Below are positions 36,298 through 44,623 of a stretch of 64,000 bases of DNA, piece after piece. A program made the position numbers and the translations under genes. The DNA lies in NCBI RefSeq assembly GCF_011742925.1, contig NZ_WAEL01000001.1, positions 682,001-746,000 of the forward strand, given 5' to 3'. The first letter of the stretch is position 1; each line of letters begins with the position of its first letter. This stretch comes from Fibrivirga algicola (GTDB taxonomy: Bacteria > Bacteroidota > Bacteroidia > Cytophagales > Spirosomataceae). The notes below the pieces were generated by a model. The model had not been told where the DNA came from, searched no databases, and saw only the letters and a program-made list of their open reading frames with translations.

Positions 36298-37002
36298 CTA
36301 TTTCTTTCGCGAAGGTGTACTGCTCAGGATCAGCGTTTTACCCGATTTGAGGTAATCACAGTGGGGAGCAAGTACGCATTCACTGCATTTTGGTGTATAC
36401 CAGGTACAGGTACGTTGCCCATGCCAGTAGAAATGTTTGTGAAAATTGAACAACTCAACGGCATCTGCCGGAAGGGCGGCCAGTAATAAATCGTGCGCTT
36501 TGCCGGCGCTCACTTTGGGGCCGATGACCCCAATACGCTGGGTAACCCGGTACACGTGAGTGTCAACGGGCAGTACCGGCTTGTGGAAGGAAAAAAGCAG
36601 CAGCAACGTCGATGTCTTTGGCCCGATTCCGGGTAACCGATTCAGCCACTGCATCGCCTCTTCTGTTGACAAATCGGCCAGAAAGTCGATGTTCGCTTCG
36701 CCGCGCTCAGCAATCAGCACCGTTAGCAATTGCTGAATGTAAGGCGCCTTTACTTCCGGATAATTGGCTGTTTTAATTGCATCGATCAGATCGGGTAAAG
36801 GTGCATCGCGGACGGCCTCCCATGTAGGGAACCGTTCGCGCATCGTGCGGTAAGCGGTCACTTCATTGTCGTGCGTGGTTCGGTGCGACAGAATGGTCCC
36901 GACCAGCTCATGCATGGGATCTTTGTAGCCGTAAATGGCCTGAATACCGTACTGGTCGTTGAGCAGCTGATGTGCCAGGAGGGTTTTCTCCACAAGTGTC
37001 AT
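36298..37002 (-). CDS. nth: Endonuclease III-like DNA glycosylase (HhH-GPD, 4Fe-4S), second copy
   Basis: A 234-residue protein; start at the ATG complementary to 37000-37002. HhH motif RLPGIGPKTSTLL with catalytic Lys129, PVDTHVYRV with Asp147, and cluster ligands C-x6-C-x2-C-x5-C (CTWYTPKCSECVLAPHC). As in the first copy at 15868, Gln41 of E. coli Nth is replaced by Arg (SHRTT, Arg41). It may excise damaged pyrimidines or have another specificity. Third of three leftward genes after topA and the sirtuin, with 90-170 base gaps. An exact copy of the dispersed CAGGTACGTTGCC word lies inside the gene at 36407-36419. Confidence 0.92.
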   Translation of the reverse strand: MTLVEKTLLAHQLLNDQYGIQAIYGYKDPMHELVGTILSHRTTHDNEVTAYRTMRERFPTWEAVRDAPLPDLIDAIKTANYPEVKAPYIQQLLTVLIAERGEANIDFLADLSTEEAMQWLNRLPGIGPKTSTLLLLFSFHKPVLPVDTHVYRVTQRIGVIGPKVSAGKAHDLLLAALPADAVELFNFHKHFYWHGQRTCTWYTPKCSECVLAPHCDYLKSGKTLILSSTPSRKK

Positions 37003-37092
37003 ACAGGTAAAACCTGCCCAACATAAAAGAGGTCGGTTATTTCTGTTCACTGGCCCAGGCAACGTACCTGCCAGGGCGAGCAGCTAGTTTGG

Positions 37093-37815
37093 TTAGCTCA
37101 TGGCTGCCTTACCTGATTTAGCATTAGCAAGTAGTTGATCGGCCAGTTGGGTCATGCCAACGCTGGCTGGTTCGCCAATAAGCGTTAGGTTAGGACGTGG
37201 CTTGAGTTCCGGTAGGTTAGGATCAACGACATAAATTGGAACCGTTTTGGGTACAAAGTCGACCAGACCCGCTGCCGGATATACGACCAGCGACGTACCC
37301 ACTACAATGAATATATCAGCCGTCAGCGCCACATCAATGGCTTCTTCCATCATCGGCACCGATTCACCAAACCAGACGATATGCGGCCGAAGTTGTGATC
37401 CTTTTTCGCACTGGTCGCCCAGTTTGATCTCCCAGCCATCAATGTCATAAACCAGCGATTCGTCGATCGAGCTCCGCGACTTGGCTAACTCACCATGCAA
37501 GTGTAGCACATGAGTCGATCCGGCTTTTTCATGCAGGCCGTCTACATTCTGCGTAATGATCGTAACATCGTAAAATTCCTCCAATCTGGCCAGCGCGTAG
37601 TGTCCGGCATTGGGCATTACTGATAAGGCCTGCTTGCGCCGTTGGTTATAAAAATCCAGTACCAGCAGGCGATCTTTCTGCCAGCCCTGCGGAGTGGCCA
37701 CATCTTCAATCCGGTGGTTTTCCCAGAGGCCGTTCGAATCGCGGAACGTGGCGATCCCGCTCTCTGCGCTAATGCCTGCGCCCGTTAAGACGACGATTTT
37801 CTGACGATTTTCCAT
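37093..37815 (-). CDS. Sir2-family NAD-dependent deacylase (SIRT5/CobB-like)
   Basis: A 240-residue sirtuin starting at the ATG complementary to 37813-37815. NAD motifs VLTGAGISAESGIATFRD (9-26), TQNVDGLH and HLHGE are intact. FYNQRR gives Tyr56 and Arg59, the YxxR pair that in SIRT5 and CobB recognises succinyl- or malonyl-lysine. Only one Cys is near the zinc position, so the structural zinc seems absent, as in several short bacterial class III sirtuins. It would remove acyl groups from lysines using NAD. Placed between topA and nth on the same strand. Confidence 0.92.
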   Translation of the reverse strand: MENRQKIVVLTGAGISAESGIATFRDSNGLWENHRIEDVATPQGWQKDRLLVLDFYNQRRKQALSVMPNAGHYALARLEEFYDVTIITQNVDGLHEKAGSTHVLHLHGELAKSRSSIDESLVYDIDGWEIKLGDQCEKGSQLRPHIVWFGESVPMMEEAIDVALTADIFIVVGTSLVVYPAAGLVDFVPKTVPIYVVDPNLPELKPRPNLTLIGEPASVGMTQLADQLLANAKSGKAAMS

Positions 37816-37925
37816 AGTAGTAAGATACAACATTCACCGCAGCTTTGGAAGGCCATTCCGGTGAACTTACGGAACTATGGCGATCAGCGATTGCATGGCT
37901 ATGGCCTTGGCAACGTACCTGACAT

Positions 37926-37960
37926 AAAAAAACAAAGCCCCACCAACAGGCGAGGCTTTG
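37926..37960 (-). terminator. Leftward terminator after topA
   Basis: CAAAGCC (37933-37939) pairs with GGCTTTG (37954-37960); on the minus strand the stem is followed by seven T (complement of 37926-37932). It suggests topA is usually transcribed alone. Confidence 0.7.
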
Positions 37961-37984
37961 CGCAATGACCACCAGGTGATGGTA

Positions 37985-40567
37985 CTATTTCTTCTTAGCT
38001 ACTGCTTTTTTAGCCGGGGCTTTGGCGGCTGTTTTAGTTGCCGTTGCCTTCTTGGCCGGGGCTTTCTTCGGCTCGCCTTTTGGATCCTCGCCCGCCAGTT
38101 CAAGGCAGCGCTCCAGCGTTAACTCCGCTGGGTCAATATCTTTTGGCAGGCGCACATTCCGCTTGCCAACCGCCAGATAAGGACCATACATGCCGTTAAC
38201 CACCTTTATTTCGGGACGTTCCGGAAATTCCTTGATGTACTTGTTCGCCTCGGCACTACGCTTCTGCTGGATCAGCTCAATGGCACGTTCCAGTGTAAGC
38301 CCAGCCAGTTGTTCGCCTTTAGCCAGCGAGATATACTTGTCTTCGTATTTCACATAAGGGCCAAAGCGACCTTTACCGGTGGTAACAGACTTGCCCTCAA
38401 ATTCACCAATGGCTTCGCTGGCCGACTCCGTCCGTTTTTGTTGAATCAGTTCGGTAGCCCGCTCTGCCGTGATCGTGTAAGGATCATCTTCTTTACCCAG
38501 CGACACATACTTACCGTCATGCTTCACATAGGGGCCGAACTTACCAACGCCGATGGTCATGGCCTGGTCTTCAAAGAAACCAACTTCGCGGGGCAGACCA
38601 AACAGGCTCAGCGCATCTTCCAGTGAAATCGATTCGATCAACTGGCCGTCCCGAAGGTTGGCGTATTGTGGCTTTTCCTCATCGGTCGATTCGCCGATCT
38701 GTACATAGGCACCGTACTTGCCGAGGCGCGCCGATACCCGCTTGCCGGTTTTAGGGTCGATACCCAGTTCTTTGGCACCAGTTTTAAACGTTACGCCGGC
38801 AGCAGCTCCCTGAATGTCTTCGATATTCTTATGGAAATCGCCGTAGAAATCCTGAAGCATGGTTTGCCATTCCAGTTTCCCCCCGGCAATCTCGTCAAAC
38901 TCCTGCTCCACATTGGCCGTGAATTTATAGTCCACAATGCCAGGGAAATACTCCATCAGGAAGTCGCAGACGACTACGCCGGTGTTAGTCGGGAACAGCT
39001 TCGCCTTTTCAGAGCCAAAGGTTTCCTTGCCACTCGTTTCAGTGATTTTCTCACCCTGCAACGTATACTCTAGAAAGGTGCGCTCCTGGCCGGGTTTGTC
39101 CTGCTTAGTAACGTACCCACGGTTGATGATCGTCGAAATGGTAGGCGCATACGTCGATGGGCGACCGATACCCATCTCTTCCAGCTTCTTCACCAACGAT
39201 GCTTCTGCATAGCGGGGCTGGGGGCGGGTAAATTTCTCCGACGCCTTCATCTGGCTCAGGTCAAGCTCCTGCCCAACCGTGAGGGGGGGCAGCATGCCTT
39301 TGGCGTCTTCGTCGTCTTCGTCGTCTTTCGATTCCAGATACACTTTCAGGAAGCCGTCGAACTTGATCACCTCACCCTGCGCTACCAATTCCGTCGGGAA
39401 GCCTTCGGTCGGCACCCCGGTCGTGCGAATATTGATAGCTACAGTCGTGCGCTCGAGTTGTGCATCGGCCATTTGCGAGGCAATAGCCCGTTTCCAGATC
39501 AGTTCGTATAAGCGCTTCTGGTCGCGGTCACCACCGGCGCTATGATCACCGAAATTGGTTGGCCGGATGGCTTCGTGCGCTTCTTGAGCTGATTCGTTTT
39601 TGTTTTTGAAATGCCGCTTCTGAATATAACGCTCATCGAAGGCCGACATAATTTCGGCCGTGGCCTTGTCAACTGCTTCCGTTGAGAGGTTCAGTGAGTC
39701 GGTACGCATGTACGATATCTTACCCGCTTCGTACAGGTTCTGGGCGATGCGCATGGTACGGTCTACCGAATAGCCAAGTTTACGCGACGCTTCCTGTTGC
39801 AGGGTAGACGTTGTAAACGGTGGAGCGGGCGATTTTTTCGCGGGCTTCACGTCCAGACTTTTGATCGTGAAAGTGGCCCCAATACACTGCTCTAAAAAGC
39901 TGCGGGCCTCAGCTACCGTGGCGAAGTTCTTCGGCAGTTCGGCATTCAGAATCTTGCCTCCATCGACAATAAACTGGGCTGTTACCTTGAAGCTCGACTT
40001 GGCATTGTGTTTATCAATTTCGCGTTCGCGCTCAACCACCAGCCGTAGGGCTACCGATTGCACACGACCTGCCGACAAGCCGGTGCTACCTCCTTTGATC
40101 TTCCGCCATAGTACCGGCGAAAGTTCATAACCCACCAGCCGATCGAGCACGCGGCGGGCTTGCTGGGCATTGACCAGGTCAAGGTCAATGGTACGCGGAA
40201 TCTGGATCGCATTCAGAATTGCGTTCTTGGTAATCTCCCGGAACACGATCCGCTTGGTGTCGGCCTTGAGGCCAAGTGCTTCTTTCAGGTGCCACGAAAT
40301 GGCTTCCCCCTCGCGGTCATCATCCGTCGCCAGCCATACTTCATCAGCGTCTTTAGCCAGCTTTTTAAGCTCACTAACCAGCTGCTTCTTGTCGGGCGAT
40401 ATCTGGTAATCCGGCGTGAAACCGTTCTTCACATCAACGGCCAGACCGTCTTTAGGCAGGTCGCGAATATGGCCGAAACTAGACCGGACGGTGAAGTCGC
40501 GACCGAGGTAGCCTTCAATTGTTTTCGCCTTCGCGGGCGATTCGACAATGACTAAGTTCTTTGACAT
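37985..40567 (-). CDS. topA: DNA topoisomerase I
   Basis: An 860-residue type IA topoisomerase starting at the ATG complementary to 40565-40567 (MSKNLVIVESPAKAKTIEGY). The Toprim domain includes the TDDDREGE motif (81-88), and the active-site Tyr286 lies in ISYMRTDSLNLS. From about 640 onward there are C-terminal topo repeats with GRFGPYVKY-like units, as in many Bacteroidota, in place of Cys4 zinc ribbons. The last 30 residues are a Lys/Ala/Pro-rich basic tail (KKAPAKKATATKTAAK). The enzyme relaxes negative supercoils. The upstream AT-rich spacer carries a candidate promoter. Confidence 0.97.
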   Translation of the reverse strand: MSKNLVIVESPAKAKTIEGYLGRDFTVRSSFGHIRDLPKDGLAVDVKNGFTPDYQISPDKKQLVSELKKLAKDADEVWLATDDDREGEAISWHLKEALGLKADTKRIVFREITKNAILNAIQIPRTIDLDLVNAQQARRVLDRLVGYELSPVLWRKIKGGSTGLSAGRVQSVALRLVVEREREIDKHNAKSSFKVTAQFIVDGGKILNAELPKNFATVAEARSFLEQCIGATFTIKSLDVKPAKKSPAPPFTTSTLQQEASRKLGYSVDRTMRIAQNLYEAGKISYMRTDSLNLSTEAVDKATAEIMSAFDERYIQKRHFKNKNESAQEAHEAIRPTNFGDHSAGGDRDQKRLYELIWKRAIASQMADAQLERTTVAINIRTTGVPTEGFPTELVAQGEVIKFDGFLKVYLESKDDEDDEDAKGMLPPLTVGQELDLSQMKASEKFTRPQPRYAEASLVKKLEEMGIGRPSTYAPTISTIINRGYVTKQDKPGQERTFLEYTLQGEKITETSGKETFGSEKAKLFPTNTGVVVCDFLMEYFPGIVDYKFTANVEQEFDEIAGGKLEWQTMLQDFYGDFHKNIEDIQGAAAGVTFKTGAKELGIDPKTGKRVSARLGKYGAYVQIGESTDEEKPQYANLRDGQLIESISLEDALSLFGLPREVGFFEDQAMTIGVGKFGPYVKHDGKYVSLGKEDDPYTITAERATELIQQKRTESASEAIGEFEGKSVTTGKGRFGPYVKYEDKYISLAKGEQLAGLTLERAIELIQQKRSAEANKYIKEFPERPEIKVVNGMYGPYLAVGKRNVRLPKDIDPAELTLERCLELAGEDPKGEPKKAPAKKATATKTAAKAPAKKAVAKKK

Positions 40568-40869
40568 AAAGTGTCCTGCAGTTGATGATATAGCCCTTTC
40601 ACGTTGTGTGCCAGATATAGCGGTTCGGGTCAAATATAGACGCAAACCTAGGATATCATGCAAACTGCGTGATGGCCAAAACTAGTTGTAAGGGAGGAGA
40701 ATGGTCTATCTATTAAACACGTTCGTGCCGTTGAACGTTCGGCCAAATTAACTTATTATTATTTATTATATAGCTAATAATCAATAGGTTATATATGGAG
40801 GCGTTGGCCGGTAAATGGTATGGTATAACGCGTTTGCCAGCAGACAGACAGGAAGGAGCAACCGGTTAA
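40568..40869. other. AT-rich spacer upstream of topA
   Basis: About 300 bases without a gene. It holds the candidate topA promoter near 40631 and, around 40745-40800, a very AT-rich stretch (TTATTATTATTTATTATATAG) that may affect local supercoiling. Confidence 0.5.
40631..40663 (-). promoter_or_regulatory. Candidate promoter of topA
   Basis: On the minus strand TATATTTG (complement of 40631-40638) matches TAnnTTTG; a TTG lies 22 bases upstream (complement of 40661-40663). The start would be near 40624, leaving a leader of about 57 bases. The spacing is longer than the usual 19. Confidence 0.45.
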
Positions 40870-41568
40870 TTAATGTCTTGAATATTGCCGATAGCGCTGC
40901 AAAACAGCGAACGTAAGGTCGTATTCAGAGGCTTGTAGAACGAAGTCGTCGTTAAAATTGCAGTAGTCGCGGAAGGTCTCGATCGTCTCGCCCTGCAAGT
41001 CAGTGGCGCGTTGGGTGATGAGTTCGACCCGGTAATTCGCCAGCATCCGCTTACGGTGTTGCTGACTGATAACCGCCGCTTTTCGGCTTGCCTTGGCCTG
41101 TTTACTAAACAACTCATATAGCAACGTTACCGGCGACTGGGCCAGGTTAAAAATCTGCTCGCTCGACAGATTCTTACGCGCTTCGGGTTCTCGCAGTAGT
41201 TGCTCGAGTTCTTTCCGAACCTCTGCTTCTCGTTTTCCCCGTACCGTCAGAGTCGGTAGGTTGATGACGTCGTCGGAGAGTTGCCGTTTCATGACCAGTT
41301 TCGGTTCTTTCGTAACGCCGTCCCACTTCAGACCCGCCCGCCCATGGCTGGGACTGGTAACAATGACCGAATCGCCGGGCTTCACGTCGAGGTAAAAAGC
41401 GCCAGTTGTATTTGTACGGCCGATGGCCTGGGTGCGCGGGTTGATGACCGTTGCGTTATTTACTCCTACGCCGTTCTCCTGATCCAGCACCTTACCAATA
41501 ATAAATCGGGGTGTCTGGGCCTGACATAAAGCGGGCACTAACAGCAGTAGGGTAAAAAACAGGCGCAT
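40870..41568 (-). CDS. Exported carboxypeptidase-like regulatory domain protein
   Basis: A 232-residue protein starting at the ATG complementary to 41566-41568, with a signal peptide ending in LCQAQ (about 19 residues). A carboxypeptidase regulatory-like beta sandwich (about 24-100: FIIGKVLDQENGVGVNNATV, GAFYLDVKPGDSVIV) is followed by a helical, basic C-terminal part (LRVRGKREAEVRKELEQLL-like). Similar two-part proteins are common in Bacteroidota; their job is not known, perhaps a periplasmic or outer-membrane adaptor. Neighbours give no clue. Confidence 0.8.
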   Translation of the reverse strand: MRLFFTLLLLVPALCQAQTPRFIIGKVLDQENGVGVNNATVINPRTQAIGRTNTTGAFYLDVKPGDSVIVTSPSHGRAGLKWDGVTKEPKLVMKRQLSDDVINLPTLTVRGKREAEVRKELEQLLREPEARKNLSSEQIFNLAQSPVTLLYELFSKQAKASRKAAVISQQHRKRMLANYRVELITQRATDLQGETIETFRDYCNFNDDFVLQASEYDLTFAVLQRYRQYSRH

Positions 41569-41703
41569 GGACGGTAGAAACAGGATAGCGCAAAAATAAC
41601 GGTTTGGCAAGTTATTCCGGTATAACTGCCGCTGGGTACGTCACCTTCCCGAAGGGCAAAATAGCCCAGAATCATCAGTGGAGGCGGATTCAGATCCGGT
41701 ACG

Positions 41704-43416
41704 TTAAGAGATTTTAACAGCCATGTCTGTTCGGTCGGGTAGCAGCCGATTCAGGATCAGGGCGAAAAGCATGACCAATAGGCACCCCACCACGTTGAGC
41801 CAGAGAAAGGCCATCAGGTCGAACTGGTAGCAACCCACCACGATAGCCTCGGCCAGCACCGCTGCCCAGAAGGTAGCTCGCCCACCAACTGATTTGAGGT
41901 AAAAAGCGACACAGAAAATGCCCAGAATGACGCCATAGAACAATGAACCCAACACGTTCACAATCTCGATCATGCTACCCCCAATGAGATTAGCGAATTG
42001 CGCGACAATGATGCAGAACACGCCCCAGCCCAGCGTGAGCCAGCGCGACAAGGCTACTTCGCTAAGGGTTTGGCTGGACGCTGGTACAATTCGATTGTAC
42101 ACATCGACCACCGTAGTTGACGACAGGGAACTGTAGGCCGAAGCAATCGACCCCATCGAGGCAATGAACAGCGCCGCAATCAACAAGCCAATGAGGCCGT
42201 GGGGGAGATGGTCGAGCACGAACCGTAGAAAGACATAGTTGACATCATTGGTATCGGCGGTAGGGTTGTTGCGCTGAACCAGCGTAGCGACATCCTTACG
42301 CAGTTTAGTCAGTTCTCCGTCGCTTTGCCGGATCTGCTCACCGGCTACACTTACGGCCTTGTCATCATTGGCCTGTATGGCCACTTCCAGCTCGGCTACA
42401 GCCTCGCGGCGGGTGGCGGTCAGGGCCTGGTGTTTACTGTCAAGCAACTGAAATTCGGCCGCTAATGGTCCTGAGCGGAGCCGGTCGGTTTCCTGCTGGT
42501 TGAAAAACAGGGGTGACTCATTGAATTGATAGAAGACAAAAACCAGTACGCCCACCAGCAGAATCAGAAATTGCATGGGTACTTTCAGTAGCCCGTTCAT
42601 CAGCAGCCCCACCCGGCTTTGCGTGATCGACTGCCCCGTGAGGTAACGCCCCACCTGCGATTGATCAGTGCCGAAATAAGAGAGTTGCAGAAAAAAGCCC
42701 CCGATAAGCCCCGACCAAAGGTTATATCGGTTTTGCAGGTCAAACTTGGTGTCGATCAGGTTGAGGCGCCCGGCTTTTCCGGCTACGCGTAGCGCGTCTG
42801 TCAGCCCCATACTTTCAGGTAGTAGCCGAACTGTGAGCCAACCCGCCACCACCATCACAACCGTCACAATCAGCATTTGCGTCAGGTGTGTGTGTGAAAT
42901 AGCTTTGGTACCACCCGTCACCGTATAAATCAGCACCAGCCCGCCCATGATCAGGTTGGTCAGGTAAATATTCCAGCCAAGAATAGTTGACAGAATAATG
43001 GCGGGCGCGTAGATCGATAAGCCCGTTGATAGGCCCCGTTGAAGTAGAAAGAGCCCAGCCGTAAGGGAACGTACCCGGCCATCGAAGCGCTTTTCCAGAA
43101 ATTCGTAGGCTGTATATACGTTGAGTTTGTGAAAGATGGGCACGAAGGTGATAGAGAGCACGATCATGGCCAGGGGCAAACCGAAGTAAAACTGTACGAA
43201 GCGCATGCCATCTGCAAACCCCTGTCCCGGTGCAGATAGAAACGTAATGGCACTGGCTTGCGTGGCCATCACCGACAGCCCGACATGATACCACGGCAGT
43301 GACTGCCCGGCCCGACTGAAGTCATCAAAATTCTGCTTCCCCCGACTCTGGTACAGGCCGTAGCCGATTAAAATAATTAGTGTACTGCTAAGTACCCACC
43401 AATCCAGACTGCTCAT
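41704..43416 (-). CDS. Sodium:solute symporter (SSS family)
   Basis: A 570-residue polytopic transporter of about 13 helices. Family marks include SRAGQSLPWYHVGLSVMATQ, SAITFLSAPGQGFADG, YTVTGGTKAISHTHLTQ and the FGTDQSQVGRYL motif. An unusual hydrophilic stretch of about 90 residues (FNQQETDRLRSGPLAAEFQL through TADTNDVNYVFLRF) sits between two helices and may be a large loop. The start ATG overlaps the stop of an upstream 39-residue ORF (ATGA, 43413-43416), which implies translational coupling. Substrate unknown. Confidence 0.92.
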   Translation of the reverse strand: MSSLDWWVLSSTLIILIGYGLYQSRGKQNFDDFSRAGQSLPWYHVGLSVMATQASAITFLSAPGQGFADGMRFVQFYFGLPLAMIVLSITFVPIFHKLNVYTAYEFLEKRFDGRVRSLTAGLFLLQRGLSTGLSIYAPAIILSTILGWNIYLTNLIMGGLVLIYTVTGGTKAISHTHLTQMLIVTVVMVVAGWLTVRLLPESMGLTDALRVAGKAGRLNLIDTKFDLQNRYNLWSGLIGGFFLQLSYFGTDQSQVGRYLTGQSITQSRVGLLMNGLLKVPMQFLILLVGVLVFVFYQFNESPLFFNQQETDRLRSGPLAAEFQLLDSKHQALTATRREAVAELEVAIQANDDKAVSVAGEQIRQSDGELTKLRKDVATLVQRNNPTADTNDVNYVFLRFVLDHLPHGLIGLLIAALFIASMGSIASAYSSLSSTTVVDVYNRIVPASSQTLSEVALSRWLTLGWGVFCIIVAQFANLIGGSMIEIVNVLGSLFYGVILGIFCVAFYLKSVGGRATFWAAVLAEAIVVGCYQFDLMAFLWLNVVGCLLVMLFALILNRLLPDRTDMAVKIS

Positions 43417-43532
43417 GCGAACCAGCGCATTAATCCGTAGAAGAAAGCAATTTCGAGCAGTAAGGCGGTTATAACCACGGCATATGCACGCGGCCAGGAG
43501 CCGAACAGGGGTGAATCAGATGAGGCGGGCAT
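43413..43532 (-). CDS. 39-residue single-span membrane protein overlapping the symporter start
   Basis: An ORF from the ATG complementary to 43530-43532 to TGA at 43413-43415, translating to MPASSDSPLFGSWPRAYAVV followed by a hydrophobic helix and a Phe-Tyr-Gly-Leu-Met-Arg-Trp ending. One transmembrane segment (about 18-38) is predicted by eye. The stop overlaps the symporter ATG by the ATGA arrangement. Small partner proteins occur with other SSS carriers (for example YhdT with PanF, DUF4212 with its symporter), so this may be an accessory subunit or a leader ORF controlling translation. The call depends on the overlap and the hydrophobic pattern. Confidence 0.6.
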   Translation of the reverse strand: MPASSDSPLFGSWPRAYAVVITALLLEIAFFYGLMRWFA

Positions 43533-43752
43533 AGGAAGAAAGATTGGCGTAAATGTACGCATGAACCAGCAACCGTCAGTTCGGGCGTGTGAACCTGTAA
43601 CGCATAAATGATGCCACCCCTTATTTTTACCAGTTAGTAGGTACGTTGAGAGTCTGGGTAAATGAATAGGTACGTGGCTTTATACAGGTACGTGGTCAGG
43701 AAGCGGTTCTACCCCACCGTTGTCCCGGATCATCGCTAATCAACAAACAAAA

Positions 43753-44532
43753 ATGAGTATAGCTCAAACTGAAAAAGCCCTGTTCGACCTTACCGGTAAG
43801 GTCGCTATTATTACCGGTGCCAGCAAAGGCATTGGCGAAGACATTGCCCGCCTGTATGCTCGTTTTGGGGCAAAAGTGGTTGTCAGTAGTCGGAAACAGG
43901 ATGCCTGCGATGCACTGGCGGCCGATATTAAAGCCACTGGTGGTGAGGCGACCGGCATTGCGGCCCATGTAGGCGACATGGACCAACTGGCACAATTGGT
44001 TGAACAGACCATTGCCGTTTATGGTGGAGTCGATATTCTGGTAAACAATGCCGCTTCTAACCCCGTATTTGGCCCCTCGCTGGATGCCGATGGTGGGGCC
44101 TTCGACAAGATCATGCAGGCCAACGTAAAGGCTCCGTTCGAATTGAGCAAGCTTTGCTACCCGAGCATGAAAGCGCGTGGTGGTGGAAGCATCATTATGG
44201 TCAGCAGCATTGCCGGTCACACGCCCGACCCAGGTCTGGGGCTGTACAGCGTTAGCAAAGCAGCCATGAATATGCTGACGAAGGTGTTGGCAAAGGAATG
44301 GGGCCCCGATGGTATTCGGGTGAATGCGATCTGCCCCGGCCTGATCAAAACCAAATTTAGTCAGGCTCTTTGGCAGGACGATAAAACCCTGGCTCACTTT
44401 ACCAAACGCTTACCTATTGCCCGCATGGGCACCACCGACGAGATTAGCCCGCTGGCTCTTTTCCTGGCCTCGTCTGCTTCGTCGTATTCGACCGGCAGCT
44501 TATTCTATGCTGATGGGGGAACGGTCATCTAA
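43753..44532 (+). CDS. Short-chain dehydrogenase/reductase
   Basis: A 259-residue classical SDR starting at ATG 43753. TGASKGIGEDIARLYARFGA is the cofactor motif, VVVSSRKQDACDAL the NADPH-type second strand, NNAASNP the NAA element, and YSVSKAA the catalytic YxxxK. ICPGLIKTKF and the closing SLFYADGGTVI are standard. No partner gene reveals the substrate; it lies alone between the symporter and a convergent hydrolase. The gap before it carries three AGGTACGT words. Confidence 0.9.
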   Translation: MSIAQTEKALFDLTGKVAIITGASKGIGEDIARLYARFGAKVVVSSRKQDACDALAADIKATGGEATGIAAHVGDMDQLAQLVEQTIAVYGGVDILVNNAASNPVFGPSLDADGGAFDKIMQANVKAPFELSKLCYPSMKARGGGSIIMVSSIAGHTPDPGLGLYSVSKAAMNMLTKVLAKEWGPDGIRVNAICPGLIKTKFSQALWQDDKTLAHFTKRLPIARMGTTDEISPLALFLASSASSYSTGSLFYADGGTVI

Positions 44533-44541
44533 ATGATTATA

Positions 44542-44602
44542 ACACAGAGTTACACAGAGGTCTACTTTTTAACAAGACAAATGAATGCTGTGTAACTCTG
44601 TG
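44542..44602. repeat. Inverted repeat of the ACACAGAGTTACACAG type
   Basis: Arms 44543-44557 and 44588-44602 are perfect complements (15 bases) with a 30-base loop, between convergent genes. ACACAGAG-type inverted repeats are frequent between genes in Bacteroidota. It may act as a terminator for both genes. Confidence 0.65.
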
Positions 44603-44623
44603 CTGTAGTCTATCTTACCCGCT

